A stretch of 64,000 nt of DNA from positions 114,568 through 178,567 of the forward strand of contig NZ_CAAJGM010000077.1 in NCBI RefSeq assembly GCF_900996235.1, read 5' to 3'. The position numbers and the translations under genes are program-made. The number at the start of each line of letters is the position of its first letter. Position 1 is the stretch's first letter. This DNA is from Paraburkholderia sp. BCC1885. GTDB lineage: Bacteria; Pseudomonadota; Gammaproteobacteria; Burkholderiales; Burkholderiaceae. The notes beneath the pieces are model-generated. The model saw only the letters and a list, made by a program, of their open reading frames with translations. It ran no database searches and was not told the origin of the DNA. Shown one piece after another: positions 34,329 to 46,809 of this stretch.

Positions 34329-34442
34329 ATGAGTCCAGTTCAGATTTTGGGCCAGAGCGCCCTTGGCGGCGTTGATTTTATCACGGTGATTTAGGGAGTT
34401 TGGAGGTAGAAAAGGTTTCTGAGTATCACTCAAAAATACCTA

Positions 34443-34471
34443 TTGACGTATACGTTAATGTAGCGTGAAAT
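34443..34471 (+). promoter_or_regulatory. liu promoter with overlapping palindrome
   Basis: TTGACGTATACGTTAA (34443-34458) is a 16-bp palindrome with one mismatch and a perfect ACGTATACGT core. Its TTGACG also serves as a -35, followed after 17 bases by TGAAAT (34466-34471) as -10. It lies 97 bp before liuA and is a likely target of the divergent TetR regulator. Confidence 0.6.
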
Positions 34472-34567
34472 TCGACCTATGCGAACGCGCGCGATGAAAG
34501 CCGCGCGTAATGAGCGCGCATCAGCAGGCGCGCGTGCGACAAGCCTACGAATTCTGGAGACACTGCA

Positions 34568-35749
34568 ATGAGTAACCTGCCCGGTTTGCAATTCCCGCTT
34601 GGTGAAGAGATCGAAATGCTGCGCGACAGCCTTGCGGGCTTCGCGGCGAAGGAAATTGCGCCGCGCGCCGCGGAAATCGATCGCACCGATCAGTTCCCCA
34701 TGGACCTGTGGAAAAAATTCGGCGATCTGGGCGTGCTCGGCATGACGGTGTCGGAGGAATACGGCGGCGCCAATATGGGCTACACGGCGCACATGATTGC
34801 GATGGAAGAGATTTCGCGGGCGTCGGCTTCGGTCGGCTTGTCGTATGGCGCGCATTCGAATCTGTGCGTGAACCAGATTCATCGTAACGGCACCGAGGCG
34901 CAAAAGCAGAAGTATCTGCCGAAGCTGGTTTCCGGCGATCACGTCGGCTCGCTCGCGATGAGCGAGCCCAACGCAGGTTCCGATGTGGTCAGCATGAAAC
35001 TGCGCGCGGACAAAAAAGGCGACCACTACGTGCTGAATGGCACCAAGATGTGGATCACCAACGGACCGGATTGCGACACGCTGGTGGTCTACGCGAAGAC
35101 GGATCTCGAAGCCGGCCCGCGCGGCATCACGGCGTTTATCGTCGAAAAGGGCATGAAGGGCTTTTCGGTCGCGCAGAAACTCGACAAGCTCGGCATGCGC
35201 GGCTCGCATACCGGCGAACTGGTGTTTGAGAACGTCGAAGTGCCGGAAGAAAACATCCTCGGCCAGTTGAACGGCGGCGTAAAAGTGCTGATGAGCGGAC
35301 TCGATTACGAGCGCGCGGTGCTCGCGGGCGGCCCGACCGGCATCATGGTCGCGGTGATGGACTCGGTGGTCCCTTACATTCACGACCGCAAGCAGTTCGG
35401 CCAGTCGATCGGCGAATTCCAGCTGATTCAGGGCAAGGTGGCGGATCTGTACACCACCCTGCAGGCGTGCCGCGCGTATCTGTACGCGGTTGGCCGCCAG
35501 CTCGACACCATGGGTTCGGAACACGTGCGCCAGATGCGCAAGGACTGCGCGGGCGTGATTCTCTATACCGCTGAAAAAGCCACGTGGATGGCGGGCGAAG
35601 CGATCCAGATTCTCGGCGGCAATGGCTATATCAACGAATATCCGGTGGGACGTCTATGGCGCGATGCGAAGCTCTATGAGATCGGCGCGGGCACCAGCGA
35701 AATCCGCCGTATGTTGATCGGCCGCGAACTGTTTGCGGAAACGGCGTGA
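34568..35749 (+). CDS. liuA: Isovaleryl-CoA dehydrogenase
   Basis: This 393-residue FAD enzyme oxidises isovaleryl-CoA to 3-methylcrotonyl-CoA, the third step of leucine breakdown, passing electrons to ETF. The acyl-CoA dehydrogenase signatures are [14 protein letters not shown] and the C-terminal [22 protein letters not shown]. The catalytic glutamate is Glu248 in [14 protein letters not shown], the position specific to isovaleryl-CoA dehydrogenases rather than the C-terminal one. It is first of liuABCD, 25 bp before liuB. Confidence 0.95.
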   Translation: MSNLPGLQFPLGEEIEMLRDSLAGFAAKEIAPRAAEIDRTDQFPMDLWKKFGDLGVLGMTVSEEYGGANMGYTAHMIAMEEISRASASVGLSYGAHSNLCVNQIHRNGTEAQKQKYLPKLVSGDHVGSLAMSEPNAGSDVVSMKLRADKKGDHYVLNGTKMWITNGPDCDTLVVYAKTDLEAGPRGITAFIVEKGMKGFSVAQKLDKLGMRGSHTGELVFENVEVPEENILGQLNGGVKVLMSGLDYERAVLAGGPTGIMVAVMDSVVPYIHDRKQFGQSIGEFQLIQGKVADLYTTLQACRAYLYAVGRQLDTMGSEHVRQMRKDCAGVILYTAEKATWMAGEAIQILGGNGYINEYPVGRLWRDAKLYEIGAGTSEIRRMLIGRELFAETA

Positions 35750-35774
35750 TCGAAGCAAACAGGAGAGCTAAGCA

Positions 35775-37382
<1,608 letters not shown>

Positions 37383-37413
37383 CGCCGCGATGCGAACGAA
37401 GGAGCCGATCGAT

Positions 37414-38202
37414 ATGCAGTACGAAACTTTGAGTCTGACATTCGCCGGCCAGGTGGCGACGGTGACGCTGAATCGTCCCGACGTGCGCAACGCATTCAAC
37501 GAAACGATGATCGCGGAGCTGACCGCCGCGTTTCAGGCGCTCAACGAACGCGATGACATCAGGGCAGTCGTGCTGGCCGCCAACGGCAAGGCGTTTTGCG
37601 CGGGCGCGGATCTGAACTGGATGAAAAAGATGGCCGGGTATTCCGACGAGGAGAATCATGCCGACGCCATGCGGCTCGCGGCAATGCTCTCGGCCATTTA
37701 CCGCTGCAACAAGCCGGTAATCGCGCGCGTCAATGGCGATGCTTACGCGGGCGGCATGGGTCTCATCTGTGCCTGCGACATCGTGGTGGCGCTGGATACC
37801 GCGCGCTTTTGCCTGTCGGAAGCGCGCCTTGGCCTGATTCCCGCGACGATCGCGCCGTATGTAATTCGCGCCCTCGGCGAGCAGGCGTCGCGCCGCTACT
37901 TCACCACCGCCGAACTGTTCGACTGTGCGACAGCGCTGCGGCTTGGCCTGGTGAGTGAAGCGGTGAGTGACGATCAGCTCGACACCACCGTGCAGCACCT
38001 GGCCGAGACGCTCTGCGCCAACGGCCCGCACGCGGTGCGCGCCTGCAAGCAGCTCGTGCAGGATATCGCGGGGCGTGAGATCGACGAGGTGCTGATCGAA
38101 GACACAGCTTCGCGCATCGCTCGCGTGCGCGCGAGCGCCGAAGGACGCGAAGGCGTGGCGTCGTTCCTCGAAAAGCGGGCGCCCGCATGGCGCAGCAGTT
38201 GA
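37414..38202 (+). CDS. liuC: Methylglutaconyl-CoA hydratase (enoyl-CoA hydratase family)
   Basis: This 262-residue crotonase-family enzyme is expected to hydrate 3-methylglutaconyl-CoA to HMG-CoA. Family motifs are LNRPDVRNAFNETM, the oxyanion-hole segments GKAFCAGADLNWMKKM and NGDAYAGGMGLICACDIVVA, and LSEARLGLIPATIAPYV. ADLNWM is typical of the leucine-pathway hydratases. The start is ATG 37414, nine bases after AAGGAG; an ATG at 37390 lacks such a site. It sits between the carboxylase subunits, as in the liu clusters I know. Confidence 0.93.
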   Translation: MQYETLSLTFAGQVATVTLNRPDVRNAFNETMIAELTAAFQALNERDDIRAVVLAANGKAFCAGADLNWMKKMAGYSDEENHADAMRLAAMLSAIYRCNKPVIARVNGDAYAGGMGLICACDIVVALDTARFCLSEARLGLIPATIAPYVIRALGEQASRRYFTTAELFDCATALRLGLVSEAVSDDQLDTTVQHLAETLCANGPHAVRACKQLVQDIAGREIDEVLIEDTASRIARVRASAEGREGVASFLEKRAPAWRSS

Positions 38203-38269
38203 TAGTATCGCCGGCCGCGATAAACCGCAGAACAACAGTCCGCACGTGGACAACTCAGCGAGACACCTC

Positions 38270-40291
<2,022 letters not shown>

Positions 40292-40324
40292 GTCCGGCGT
40301 GCCGTTGAGCGCGTGAGGCCGGAC
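40292..40324. terminator. Hairpin between convergent liuD and the PhnD-like gene
   Basis: GTCCGGC (40292-40298) pairs perfectly with GCCGGAC (40318-40324), starting immediately after the liuD stop. There is no T-run. It may end transcription from either side, in a gap of only 49 bp. Confidence 0.3.
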
Positions 40325-40340
40325 GGACCGTGCGGACCGC

Positions 40341-41132
40341 TCAGGCGAGGTGCGGATAACCCAAGGCCCGCGCCTCGTTTTCCAGCCGCGTGATGCGGGC
40401 ATAGTCGCTCAGGGCCAAGCGCTCGAATCCTTTCAGGCGCAATCGCGCGGCGCGTTCGGGGTGGGCCGCTACGGCGTCGTTTAGCGCCGCCCGCAACGAT
40501 TCGATCAACTCGTGCGGCACGTTCTTCGCCGCAATCAGCGGCAAACCCGGCGACGCCGCTGTCCAGCCGATTTCCCGCACCTGTTGCGCCAGTTCCGGCA
40601 TGGTATCGCCGATGAACGCAAAGCTCACGCAGTCGATGGCGGCCACATCCGCGCGGTTTTCCGCCACTGCGCGCAGCGAGCCGAGATGCGAGCCGGTTCG
40701 AATGACCTCGCTGAAAAACCTGCCGTCCTGGGCAAGCGGTGCAACGGCGTGCCGAAACACATTCATGCCGCTATTCGAATCGTCCTGGTTGTACGCGGCG
40801 CGCGAACCGCGGCATGCTTCGAGCGTGTCGAACGGCGCATCGGCGCGGGTCACCAGCACGCTCGAATAATCCGCGCCTGTGCAGCCCGGCGCATCGAACC
40901 GGGGCGTGGCAATCAACTGCACGTGCTCGTGCAAGCCTTTCATCAACGGGTAGCCGCAGGTCTGCGAAAGCAAAAGATCAGGCTGGCGCCACAAAGTCTG
41001 CAGATCGTCCCCGGCCTCGACGATGACGGCCAGCGGATCGACCGTCGGCAAAACGTCACGCAGTAGCGCGCGCCATTCGGCGGCAAGCGCGGGACTGACG
41101 TTGTACATTGGAAGGGCAGCGATCCGGTTCAT
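40341..41132 (-). CDS. PhnD-like phosphate/phosphonate-binding-type protein without signal peptide
   Basis: This 263-residue protein has the fold of ABC-transporter binding proteins of the PhnD/phosphite type: RQPDLLLSQTCGYPLMKGL, ARGADYSSVLV-like (here CTGADYSSVLVTR), YNQDDSNSGMNVFRH, TGSHLGSLRAVAENRADVAAIDCVSF. The start at ATG 41132 gives MNRIAALPMYNVSP with no signal peptide, and upstream codons do not supply one. A cytosolic sensor or scavenger is therefore more likely than a transporter subunit, and no permease or ATPase lies nearby. It diverges from a CHAD protein, which may bind polyphosphate. Confidence 0.82.
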   Translation of the reverse strand: MNRIAALPMYNVSPALAAEWRALLRDVLPTVDPLAVIVEAGDDLQTLWRQPDLLLSQTCGYPLMKGLHEHVQLIATPRFDAPGCTGADYSSVLVTRADAPFDTLEACRGSRAAYNQDDSNSGMNVFRHAVAPLAQDGRFFSEVIRTGSHLGSLRAVAENRADVAAIDCVSFAFIGDTMPELAQQVREIGWTAASPGLPLIAAKNVPHELIESLRAALNDAVAAHPERAARLRLKGFERLALSDYARITRLENEARALGYPHLA

Positions 41133-41215
41133 GCATGCGATTCTGGCACATCGCGTTGCCTGGCACGAGCGGGAACCGCTTTTGCTACCTTTAAGCAAAA
41201 CGTCAGGGAGGCTTC

Positions 41216-42061
41216 ATGGATGACACACAGGCCGCCAGGCAAGAGCGCCGGCTTGAAGCAGATAGCGCAGAGTCGCATTTTGCGGCCTATGCCCAGCCGC
41301 TCGTGGACGAGGCGCTCGAACACGCTGCGGCGCTCAAAGCCAACTCCGACGCGGACGTGCTGCACAAACTGCGGATCGCGCTGCGCCGCCTGCGCTCGCT
41401 GCTTTGGGCCTACCGGCCGCTGCTGGGCCGAGAGCTTGACGACCAGCAACGCGAGCGTTTCAAGTCTCTCGCAGGCGCTGCGGGGAAAACGCGGGATTGG
41501 GACATCCTGACGGAATTGCTCATCGAAACCTTGGGCGCGCGTGAGGCGCCTACCGAACGTCTGCGTGCAGCACGCGGCGCCGCGTTGGACGACAGCCGCG
41601 AAGCGCTATCTCATGCCGGGATTCAAAAAGTGCTGCGTGGCGCGCTCGCCGATGCGAGCGGTGCGCTTCAGGATCAAGCCGGCGGCCCTACCTCGTTGAA
41701 GCGGTTTGCGCGCAAACGGGTTGCGTCCGCCGAGAAGTCGCTGAGTCAACGCCTACGCCGCGCTGGACGCGCCAAACGCTCCGACTACGCGGCATATCAC
41801 GACGTCCGTAAAGCTGGCAAAAAGGTGCGCTATCTGCTGGAATTTTTCGGGCCTTTGCTTAAGAAGAAGCAGTTAAAAACGGCCAAGCGCCTGAAAAAGC
41901 TGCAGAAACGTTTCGGTACGCTAAATGATGTGGTGGCCAGCGAGGAACTGCTGCGCGCAAATCGCGGAGTATTTGGCACCGACCGCGACGCCGAGGCCGC
42001 TTTTAAAGCGCTTGAAAAGCAGCGCAAACGGCGGGTGCGGGCGGCGTCGAAACTTTTGTAG
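41216..42061 (+). CDS. CHAD domain protein
   Basis: This 281-residue all-helical CHAD (conserved histidine alpha-helical domain) protein shows two half-repeats: LHKLRIALRRLRSLLWAYRPLLG near residue 45 and YHDVRKAGKKVRYLLEFFGPLL near residue 195. CHAD domains bind inorganic polyphosphate through their basic residues, and this protein is very rich in arginine and lysine. It starts at ATG 41216 after GGGAGG. It stands opposite the PhnD-like gene over 83 bp and may share its control. There is no fused CYTH triphosphatase domain, unlike many relatives. Confidence 0.9.
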   Translation: MDDTQAARQERRLEADSAESHFAAYAQPLVDEALEHAAALKANSDADVLHKLRIALRRLRSLLWAYRPLLGRELDDQQRERFKSLAGAAGKTRDWDILTELLIETLGAREAPTERLRAARGAALDDSREALSHAGIQKVLRGALADASGALQDQAGGPTSLKRFARKRVASAEKSLSQRLRRAGRAKRSDYAAYHDVRKAGKKVRYLLEFFGPLLKKKQLKTAKRLKKLQKRFGTLNDVVASEELLRANRGVFGTDRDAEAAFKALEKQRKRRVRAASKLL

Positions 42062-42072
42062 CGAGGCCAGCA

Positions 42073-42116
42073 CGCACCGCAACGGCCGTGCCTGCTGGCG
42101 TCACGGTGCGATTTTT
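42073..42116 (+). terminator. Probable rho-independent terminator after the CHAD gene
   Basis: CGCACCG (42073-42079) pairs with CGGTGCG (42104-42110), directly followed by ATTTTT (42111-42116). An alternative stem, GCCAGCA/TGCTGGC (42066-42072 and 42093-42099), overlaps it. This has the best T-run of the hairpins I noted here. Confidence 0.45.
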
Positions 42117-42168
42117 ATCGCATGCCTTTTATCTACGGCAAGCAGCCCTTACGCCAGGATCAGGCACG

Positions 42169-42432
42169 CTACCGCTTAGCCGTGCGGCCCGACGAAGACG
42201 AAACGACCGACACGTCCTGCAATTTCTCCTCGGCCACTGGGCGTTCGCCGCTTTCCCGATCGGCGGATTGATCGACGTTAGGCGCTGCGCCATGGGAGGC
42301 AGAATCGCCTTCCGCTTCGATTTGCCTGCGCGCTGTTTCCCAGTGAGCATCGGCCTTGCCGTCCGGTGACGGGTCGTTTTGCCACAATTGGTAAGCGCGT
42401 TGGCGGATACGGGTTTCGAGATCTGAATCCAT
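42169..42432 (-). CDS. DUF2934 domain protein
   Basis: This is an 87-residue protein. The N-terminal 40 residues are a DUF2934 domain (ETRIRQRAYQLWQNDPSPDGKADAHWETARRQIE), a short helical motif of unknown function widespread in proteobacteria. The remaining half is acidic and serine-rich and probably disordered. ATG 42432 follows GGAGAGA; an earlier in-frame start is unsupported. It converges with the CHAD gene. Confidence 0.82.
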   Translation of the reverse strand: MDSDLETRIRQRAYQLWQNDPSPDGKADAHWETARRQIEAEGDSASHGAAPNVDQSADRESGERPVAEEKLQDVSVVSSSSGRTAKR

Positions 42433-42571
42433 CTTGACTCTCTCCATGGTGCGCCGGAAGGGCGCGTTGGATAAAAAAGCAGCAATCCGCATTCCGAGCG
42501 GGCAATCGCGAAAGGAACGCCGCTTGCGCAGCGTCTGAGATCGTTGGTTTTAGCCGATCCAGGAGGCAATC

Positions 42572-43522
42572 ATGAAGCGCATGCAGGCGTATCGTATTCA
42601 CGAATTTGGCGATCTGAAGCAATTCAGGCAGGAAACGGTCGACGTGACGGAGCCCACCGAAGACCAGGTGCTGGTCCGGGTGCAGACTGCGAGCGTCAAT
42701 CCAGTCGATCTCAAGACGCTCGCCGGCGACTATCCATTGGTCGGCGCAGACCAATTGCCCTACACGCTGGGGCGCGACTTTGCCGGCGTGGTGGAACGCG
42801 TGAGCAATGACGTGCGGCGCTGGAAGCCCGGCGACGCGGTCTTCGGCTTCGTTGGCCAGGGGCAGGGCGCATACGCCGAATACGTCCTCGTCGATGAGCA
42901 TGCGCTGGCGCGACCGCCGAAGAAGGCCGATGCCTCTGTGGCGGGCGCCGTGCCGCTGGCTGCGCTAACGGCCTGGCAGGGCTTGTTCGATCACGGCGGC
43001 TTGCGAACGGGCCAGCGTGTGCTGATTCACGCGGGTGCGGGCGGCGTAGGGCATTGTGGGGTGCAGTTCGCCCGTTACAAGGGCGCTGAGGTATTCGTCA
43101 CTGCGTCTGGCGATAGTCTGGACTTTGTCCGCGAGCTGGGTGCCGATCACGTGATCGATTACTCCACGCAAAGGTTCGAGGACGTCGCACAGGAAATGGA
43201 CCTGGTTTTCGATCTCGTCGGCGGCGACACGCAAACGCGTTCATGGGCAGTGGTGGCGCCCGGCGGCGCCTTGATCTCCACGCTCACCGAGCCGTCGCAG
43301 GCCGAGGCCTCGGCGCATGGCGCGCGGGCCGCGCGCTACACCGCGCAGCCCAACGGCGCGCAACTCGCCAGCATTGCGGCGCTGATCGAGGACGGCAGGA
43401 TAATTGTTAAGGTAAGCGAAACGTTTTCGTTCGATGAAGCACCGCAGGCGCTCGCCAGACAGAAGGAGGGCCACGTGCGCGGCAAGATCGTCATCGACGT
43501 TGCAACAGGCCACGGAAAATGA
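42572..43522 (+). CDS. NADP-dependent MDR oxidoreductase (quinone reductase-like)
   Basis: This 316-residue medium-chain reductase starts MKRMQAYRIHEFGDLKQF after a strong AGGAGG. The GroES-like part has NPVDLKTLAG and LGRDFAGVVERV; the Rossmann part has HAGAGGVGHCGVQFARYKGAEV. No zinc ligands are visible. The end KIVIDVATGHGK is typical of the quinone oxidoreductase group. It is monocistronic, between the DUF2934 gene (divergent) and the Emr-type pump (convergent). It may be another electrophile-defence enzyme. Confidence 0.9.
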   Translation: MKRMQAYRIHEFGDLKQFRQETVDVTEPTEDQVLVRVQTASVNPVDLKTLAGDYPLVGADQLPYTLGRDFAGVVERVSNDVRRWKPGDAVFGFVGQGQGAYAEYVLVDEHALARPPKKADASVAGAVPLAALTAWQGLFDHGGLRTGQRVLIHAGAGGVGHCGVQFARYKGAEVFVTASGDSLDFVRELGADHVIDYSTQRFEDVAQEMDLVFDLVGGDTQTRSWAVVAPGGALISTLTEPSQAEASAHGARAARYTAQPNGAQLASIAALIEDGRIIVKVSETFSFDEAPQALARQKEGHVRGKIVIDVATGHGK

Positions 43523-43712
43523 CGCGGCCCGTTGCAGGTGTGGACTTGCGCTCGTGCATGGACCGAGCGGGCGCGCAACGCCCGCCGTGCCACCGCGGGC
43601 TCAACCGAAAAGTCCACGGCTGGCTGGTGCGCCGCAAGCGGCGTGGCTGAAATGCGAAAGAGGGCGACGGCAGCGTTTGCAGGATTCGCAATTTAGCAAG
43701 GAATCCTGCAAA

Positions 43713-45284
43713 TCAATCTTTGTGATTTGGGTCGCCGGCGTTACTCGCTTCTTTCTCCGCCATATCCCAGCCACCGCCTAAAGCCTTATACAGCGCGACC
43801 AGGTTGGTGGTCACCGTCGCGGTGCTGTCGGCCAGTTGCTCCTCGTCGGTGAGGAGCGTCTTTTGCGCGGTCAGTACATCGAGGTAATTCGAAATGCCCC
43901 GCACGTAGCGCTTGTTGGCAATTTCCAGCGCCCGGCGCGAGGCCTTCACGCTTTCATCGAGGCGATCTCTGCGCTGTTGTTCCGCCGCGTAGCCGGTCAT
44001 TGCATCATCCACATCCCTGAATGCCGAGAGTACCGTCTTGCGATAGTTGATCGCGGCTTCCTGCTGTTGGGCTTCTCTTAGCGCGAGGGTCGCTGTTAGC
44101 TGACCACCTTCAAAGAGCGGTATCGACAGGCTCGGCCCCGCACTATAGCTGCGCGCACCCCAGCTTCCCAGATTGGTGAACTGGGTTGCCTGAATCGCGA
44201 CGCTGCCCGATAGCGTGATCTTCGGGAAGAAGTCGGCCTTGGCCGCGCCGATATTAGCCGTCGCCGCGTGCAGTTGCGCCTCGGCCTCGCGAATGTCCGG
44301 CCGCCGATGCGCCAGTTCCGACGGCAGCCCCACCGGCACGCGCGGCGGCACGACCGGCGCGGCCGACTGTGCGGTGAGCCGCGCGGTGAGCGCCTGCGGA
44401 TATTCTCCGAGCAACAAGCCGATCGCATTGATAAGCTGAGCCTGCTGCTGCTCGTCCTGGGGAATCTCCGCGGCGGTCGATGCCGCTTCGCTCTGCGCAT
44501 TGGCGACATCGAGGTCGGTGGCGAGGCCGTGCTTGGCACGGTCTGCCGTCAATTGCACGGTGCGTTGCGCGTAGGCCAGATTTTCCCTGGTAATCCTCAG
44601 TTTTTCCTGGGTACCGCGCAGATCGAGGTAATCGCGCGCGACTTCCGCCACGGTCGACACCACCGCGTCGTGGCGAGCGTATTCCTGGGCCTCGGCGGTG
44701 GCGCTCGCGTTTTCCGTGGTGCGCCGCACCCGGCCCCACAGATCGAGCTCCCAGGAGGCATCGAATCCGTACTGATACAGATTGAACGGCGGGATGGCTG
44801 CCGGCGACGCACTCTGGGTCGGAATGCCGCCTTGCCGGCCGCCGAGCCCATTCGTACCGGTAGCCGGCGTCGAGCTTCCCGCGCCGTCCAGCAGGCCGAT
44901 GACGCCATCGGCACTCTGCAGTTCGCGGGTATAGGAGGCGTTGCCGTCGAGCGTCGGGAATTCCGCGGCCTTCGCCTGTCCCAGTTGCGCGCGAGACTCG
45001 GCCAGCCGCGCAGCGGCCACCTTGAGGTCCAGGTTATTGCGGATCGCCTGCGTGACAAGCTCAGTCAGCAGCGGATCGCCAAAACTATTCCACCAGCCTG
45101 GATCGAGGGGCTCGGCAACGGTGACGGAAGCCGCCGCATTTGCCGCTGACGATCCGCTCCATTGATCCGGCGCGGGCAGCGCGGGGCGTTTGAAATCCGG
45201 GCCCATCGTGCAGGCGGACATACTGAGCGCGAGGCCGGCGCTCATCGCGCACACAAGCGGAAGCAGTCGATAATCAGTGCGCAT
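43713..45284 (-). CDS. Outer-membrane efflux lipoprotein of the Emr-type pump
   Basis: This 523-residue NodT-family outer-membrane factor has a signal peptide with lipobox SMSAC (Cys25). Motifs are DPGWWNSFGDPLLTELVTQAI, HRRPDIREAEAQLHAATANIGAAKADFFPKITLSG, and YKALGGGWDM near the end. A glycine-rich insertion (about residues 115-150) lengthens the first periplasmic hairpin. Its start overlaps the preceding EmrB-type stop by 11 bases, so the three genes form a tightly coupled operon. This supplies a dedicated channel where E. coli EmrAB borrows TolC. Confidence 0.92.
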   Translation of the reverse strand: MRTDYRLLPLVCAMSAGLALSMSACTMGPDFKRPALPAPDQWSGSSAANAAASVTVAEPLDPGWWNSFGDPLLTELVTQAIRNNLDLKVAAARLAESRAQLGQAKAAEFPTLDGNASYTRELQSADGVIGLLDGAGSSTPATGTNGLGGRQGGIPTQSASPAAIPPFNLYQYGFDASWELDLWGRVRRTTENASATAEAQEYARHDAVVSTVAEVARDYLDLRGTQEKLRITRENLAYAQRTVQLTADRAKHGLATDLDVANAQSEAASTAAEIPQDEQQQAQLINAIGLLLGEYPQALTARLTAQSAAPVVPPRVPVGLPSELAHRRPDIREAEAQLHAATANIGAAKADFFPKITLSGSVAIQATQFTNLGSWGARSYSAGPSLSIPLFEGGQLTATLALREAQQQEAAINYRKTVLSAFRDVDDAMTGYAAEQQRRDRLDESVKASRRALEIANKRYVRGISNYLDVLTAQKTLLTDEEQLADSTATVTTNLVALYKALGGGWDMAEKEASNAGDPNHKD

Positions 45285-46809
45285 TGATCTGGGCTCCCTT
45301 CGGCAGTTTGGGCAACAGAATGCAAATCGGGCAGAGCACTAGTGCAATGCAGCCCAGCATGATGAACACGTCGAGATAACTCATGACGGACGCCTGTTGC
45401 TCGACGGTCGAGGCAATCGAACCGAGCGACGTGACGAAGCCGTTATACGGCGTGATGTGTTCGGCGAGCCGTGCGTGATGGAACTGCTCGCGCCATGCAA
45501 GCTGTGTGGTCACGAGCGAGACGCCGAAGCTGCCGCCCAGGTTGCGCATCATGTTGATGAGGGCGGACGCGTTGTTGTTCTCTTTAGGCGGTATGCCGAC
45601 GAACTGCACGGCGGACAGCGGAATGAACAGGAACGGCAGCCAGATGACCTGAAACAGCCGCGACAGCGAGACGTCCCAGAAGCCGATGTTGAGGTTCAGC
45701 CCGGCCGAATGAAACAGCGCGATGCCGGTTCCCGCGAGCGACATCAGCACCAGCCATTTGGGCTGAAACACGCGCCCCGTCACGATGCCGGCAATCGGCA
45801 TGACGACCAGCGTGACGAGTCCGCCCAGGCCGAGCGTCAGACCGGCATTGGTGGCGTCGTAACCGAGCAGCACCTGCGTGAACTGCGGCAGGATCTGCGT
45901 CGTGCTGTTGATGATGAAACCGAACGCGAACATCACACTGCAACTGATGGCAAAGGCGCTCGACTTGAAGAGCCGCAGGTTGACAATCGGCTGCCGGACC
46001 CGCAGTTCCCAGAACACGAGCGTGAGCAGCGACACCGCCGCGATGCCCGCCAGCCAGCAGATGAACGGCGACGAAAAGCCGTCCTCGCGCTCGAATTTGT
46101 CCAGCACGATCTGCAGGCAACCGAAGCCCACCGCGACCAGCGCAAAGCCGAAATAGTCGATCCGTAGTCCCTTGGCGAGCAGCGTGCGGCGTTCCTCCTT
46201 CACCAGCTTGCTGTCGCTGACGAACATGCCGGTGAGCACGAGCGAGAGCACGCCGACCGGGAAGTTGATCAGAAACACCCAGTGCCACGAGTAGTTTTCG
46301 GTGATCCAGCCGCCCAGCATCGGCCCGATGGCCGGCGCCGTGACGACGGTGAGGCCGTACAGCGCAAATGCCATCGCGCGTTTTTCGGGGGTAAAGGTAT
46401 CGGCAAAAATGCTTTGCTCGACCGGCGCGAGGCCGCCGCCGCCCAGACCCTGCAAGACGCGGAAGACGATCATCAGCGGCAGGGATGTCGCAAAGCCGCA
46501 TGCCACGGAACTGACCGTGAAGATGAGCACGCAGATCATGTAGAAACGCTTGCGTCCCACCACGTTTGCGAGCCAGCCGCTGATCGGCAGCACGATGGCG
46601 TTGCTCACCAGATAGCTGGTCGTGATGTAGGTGCTCTGATCCTGGCTCGCGCCGAGGCCACCGGCAATGTGTCTGAGCGCGACGTTGGCGATGGTGGTGT
46701 CGAGCACTTCCATGAAGGTCGCAATCGATACGATCACCGCAATCAGCCACGGGTTATACGCTCCGGCCGCCGAGCGTGGCAGTGCCGCGTGAGTGTCGGC
46801 CATGGTCAT
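45274..46809 (-). CDS. DHA2-family MFS drug transporter (EmrB-like)
   Basis: This 511-residue inner-membrane proton antiporter has 14 predicted membrane segments. DHA2 motifs are visible: FMEVLDTTIANVALRHIAGGLG in the first segment, GRKRFYMICVLIF (motif A), and GRVLQGLGGGG-like FRVLQGLGGGGLAPVEQS. The length matches EmrB. It overlaps the EmrA-type gene by four bases (ATGA) and the outer-membrane gene by 11. The operon is controlled from the palindrome at 47944-47970. Expected substrates are hydrophobic uncouplers and antibiotics, by family only. Confidence 0.93.
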   Translation of the reverse strand: MTMADTHAALPRSAAGAYNPWLIAVIVSIATFMEVLDTTIANVALRHIAGGLGASQDQSTYITTSYLVSNAIVLPISGWLANVVGRKRFYMICVLIFTVSSVACGFATSLPLMIVFRVLQGLGGGGLAPVEQSIFADTFTPEKRAMAFALYGLTVVTAPAIGPMLGGWITENYSWHWVFLINFPVGVLSLVLTGMFVSDSKLVKEERRTLLAKGLRIDYFGFALVAVGFGCLQIVLDKFEREDGFSSPFICWLAGIAAVSLLTLVFWELRVRQPIVNLRLFKSSAFAISCSVMFAFGFIINSTTQILPQFTQVLLGYDATNAGLTLGLGGLVTLVVMPIAGIVTGRVFQPKWLVLMSLAGTGIALFHSAGLNLNIGFWDVSLSRLFQVIWLPFLFIPLSAVQFVGIPPKENNNASALINMMRNLGGSFGVSLVTTQLAWREQFHHARLAEHITPYNGFVTSLGSIASTVEQQASVMSYLDVFIMLGCIALVLCPICILLPKLPKGAQINAH

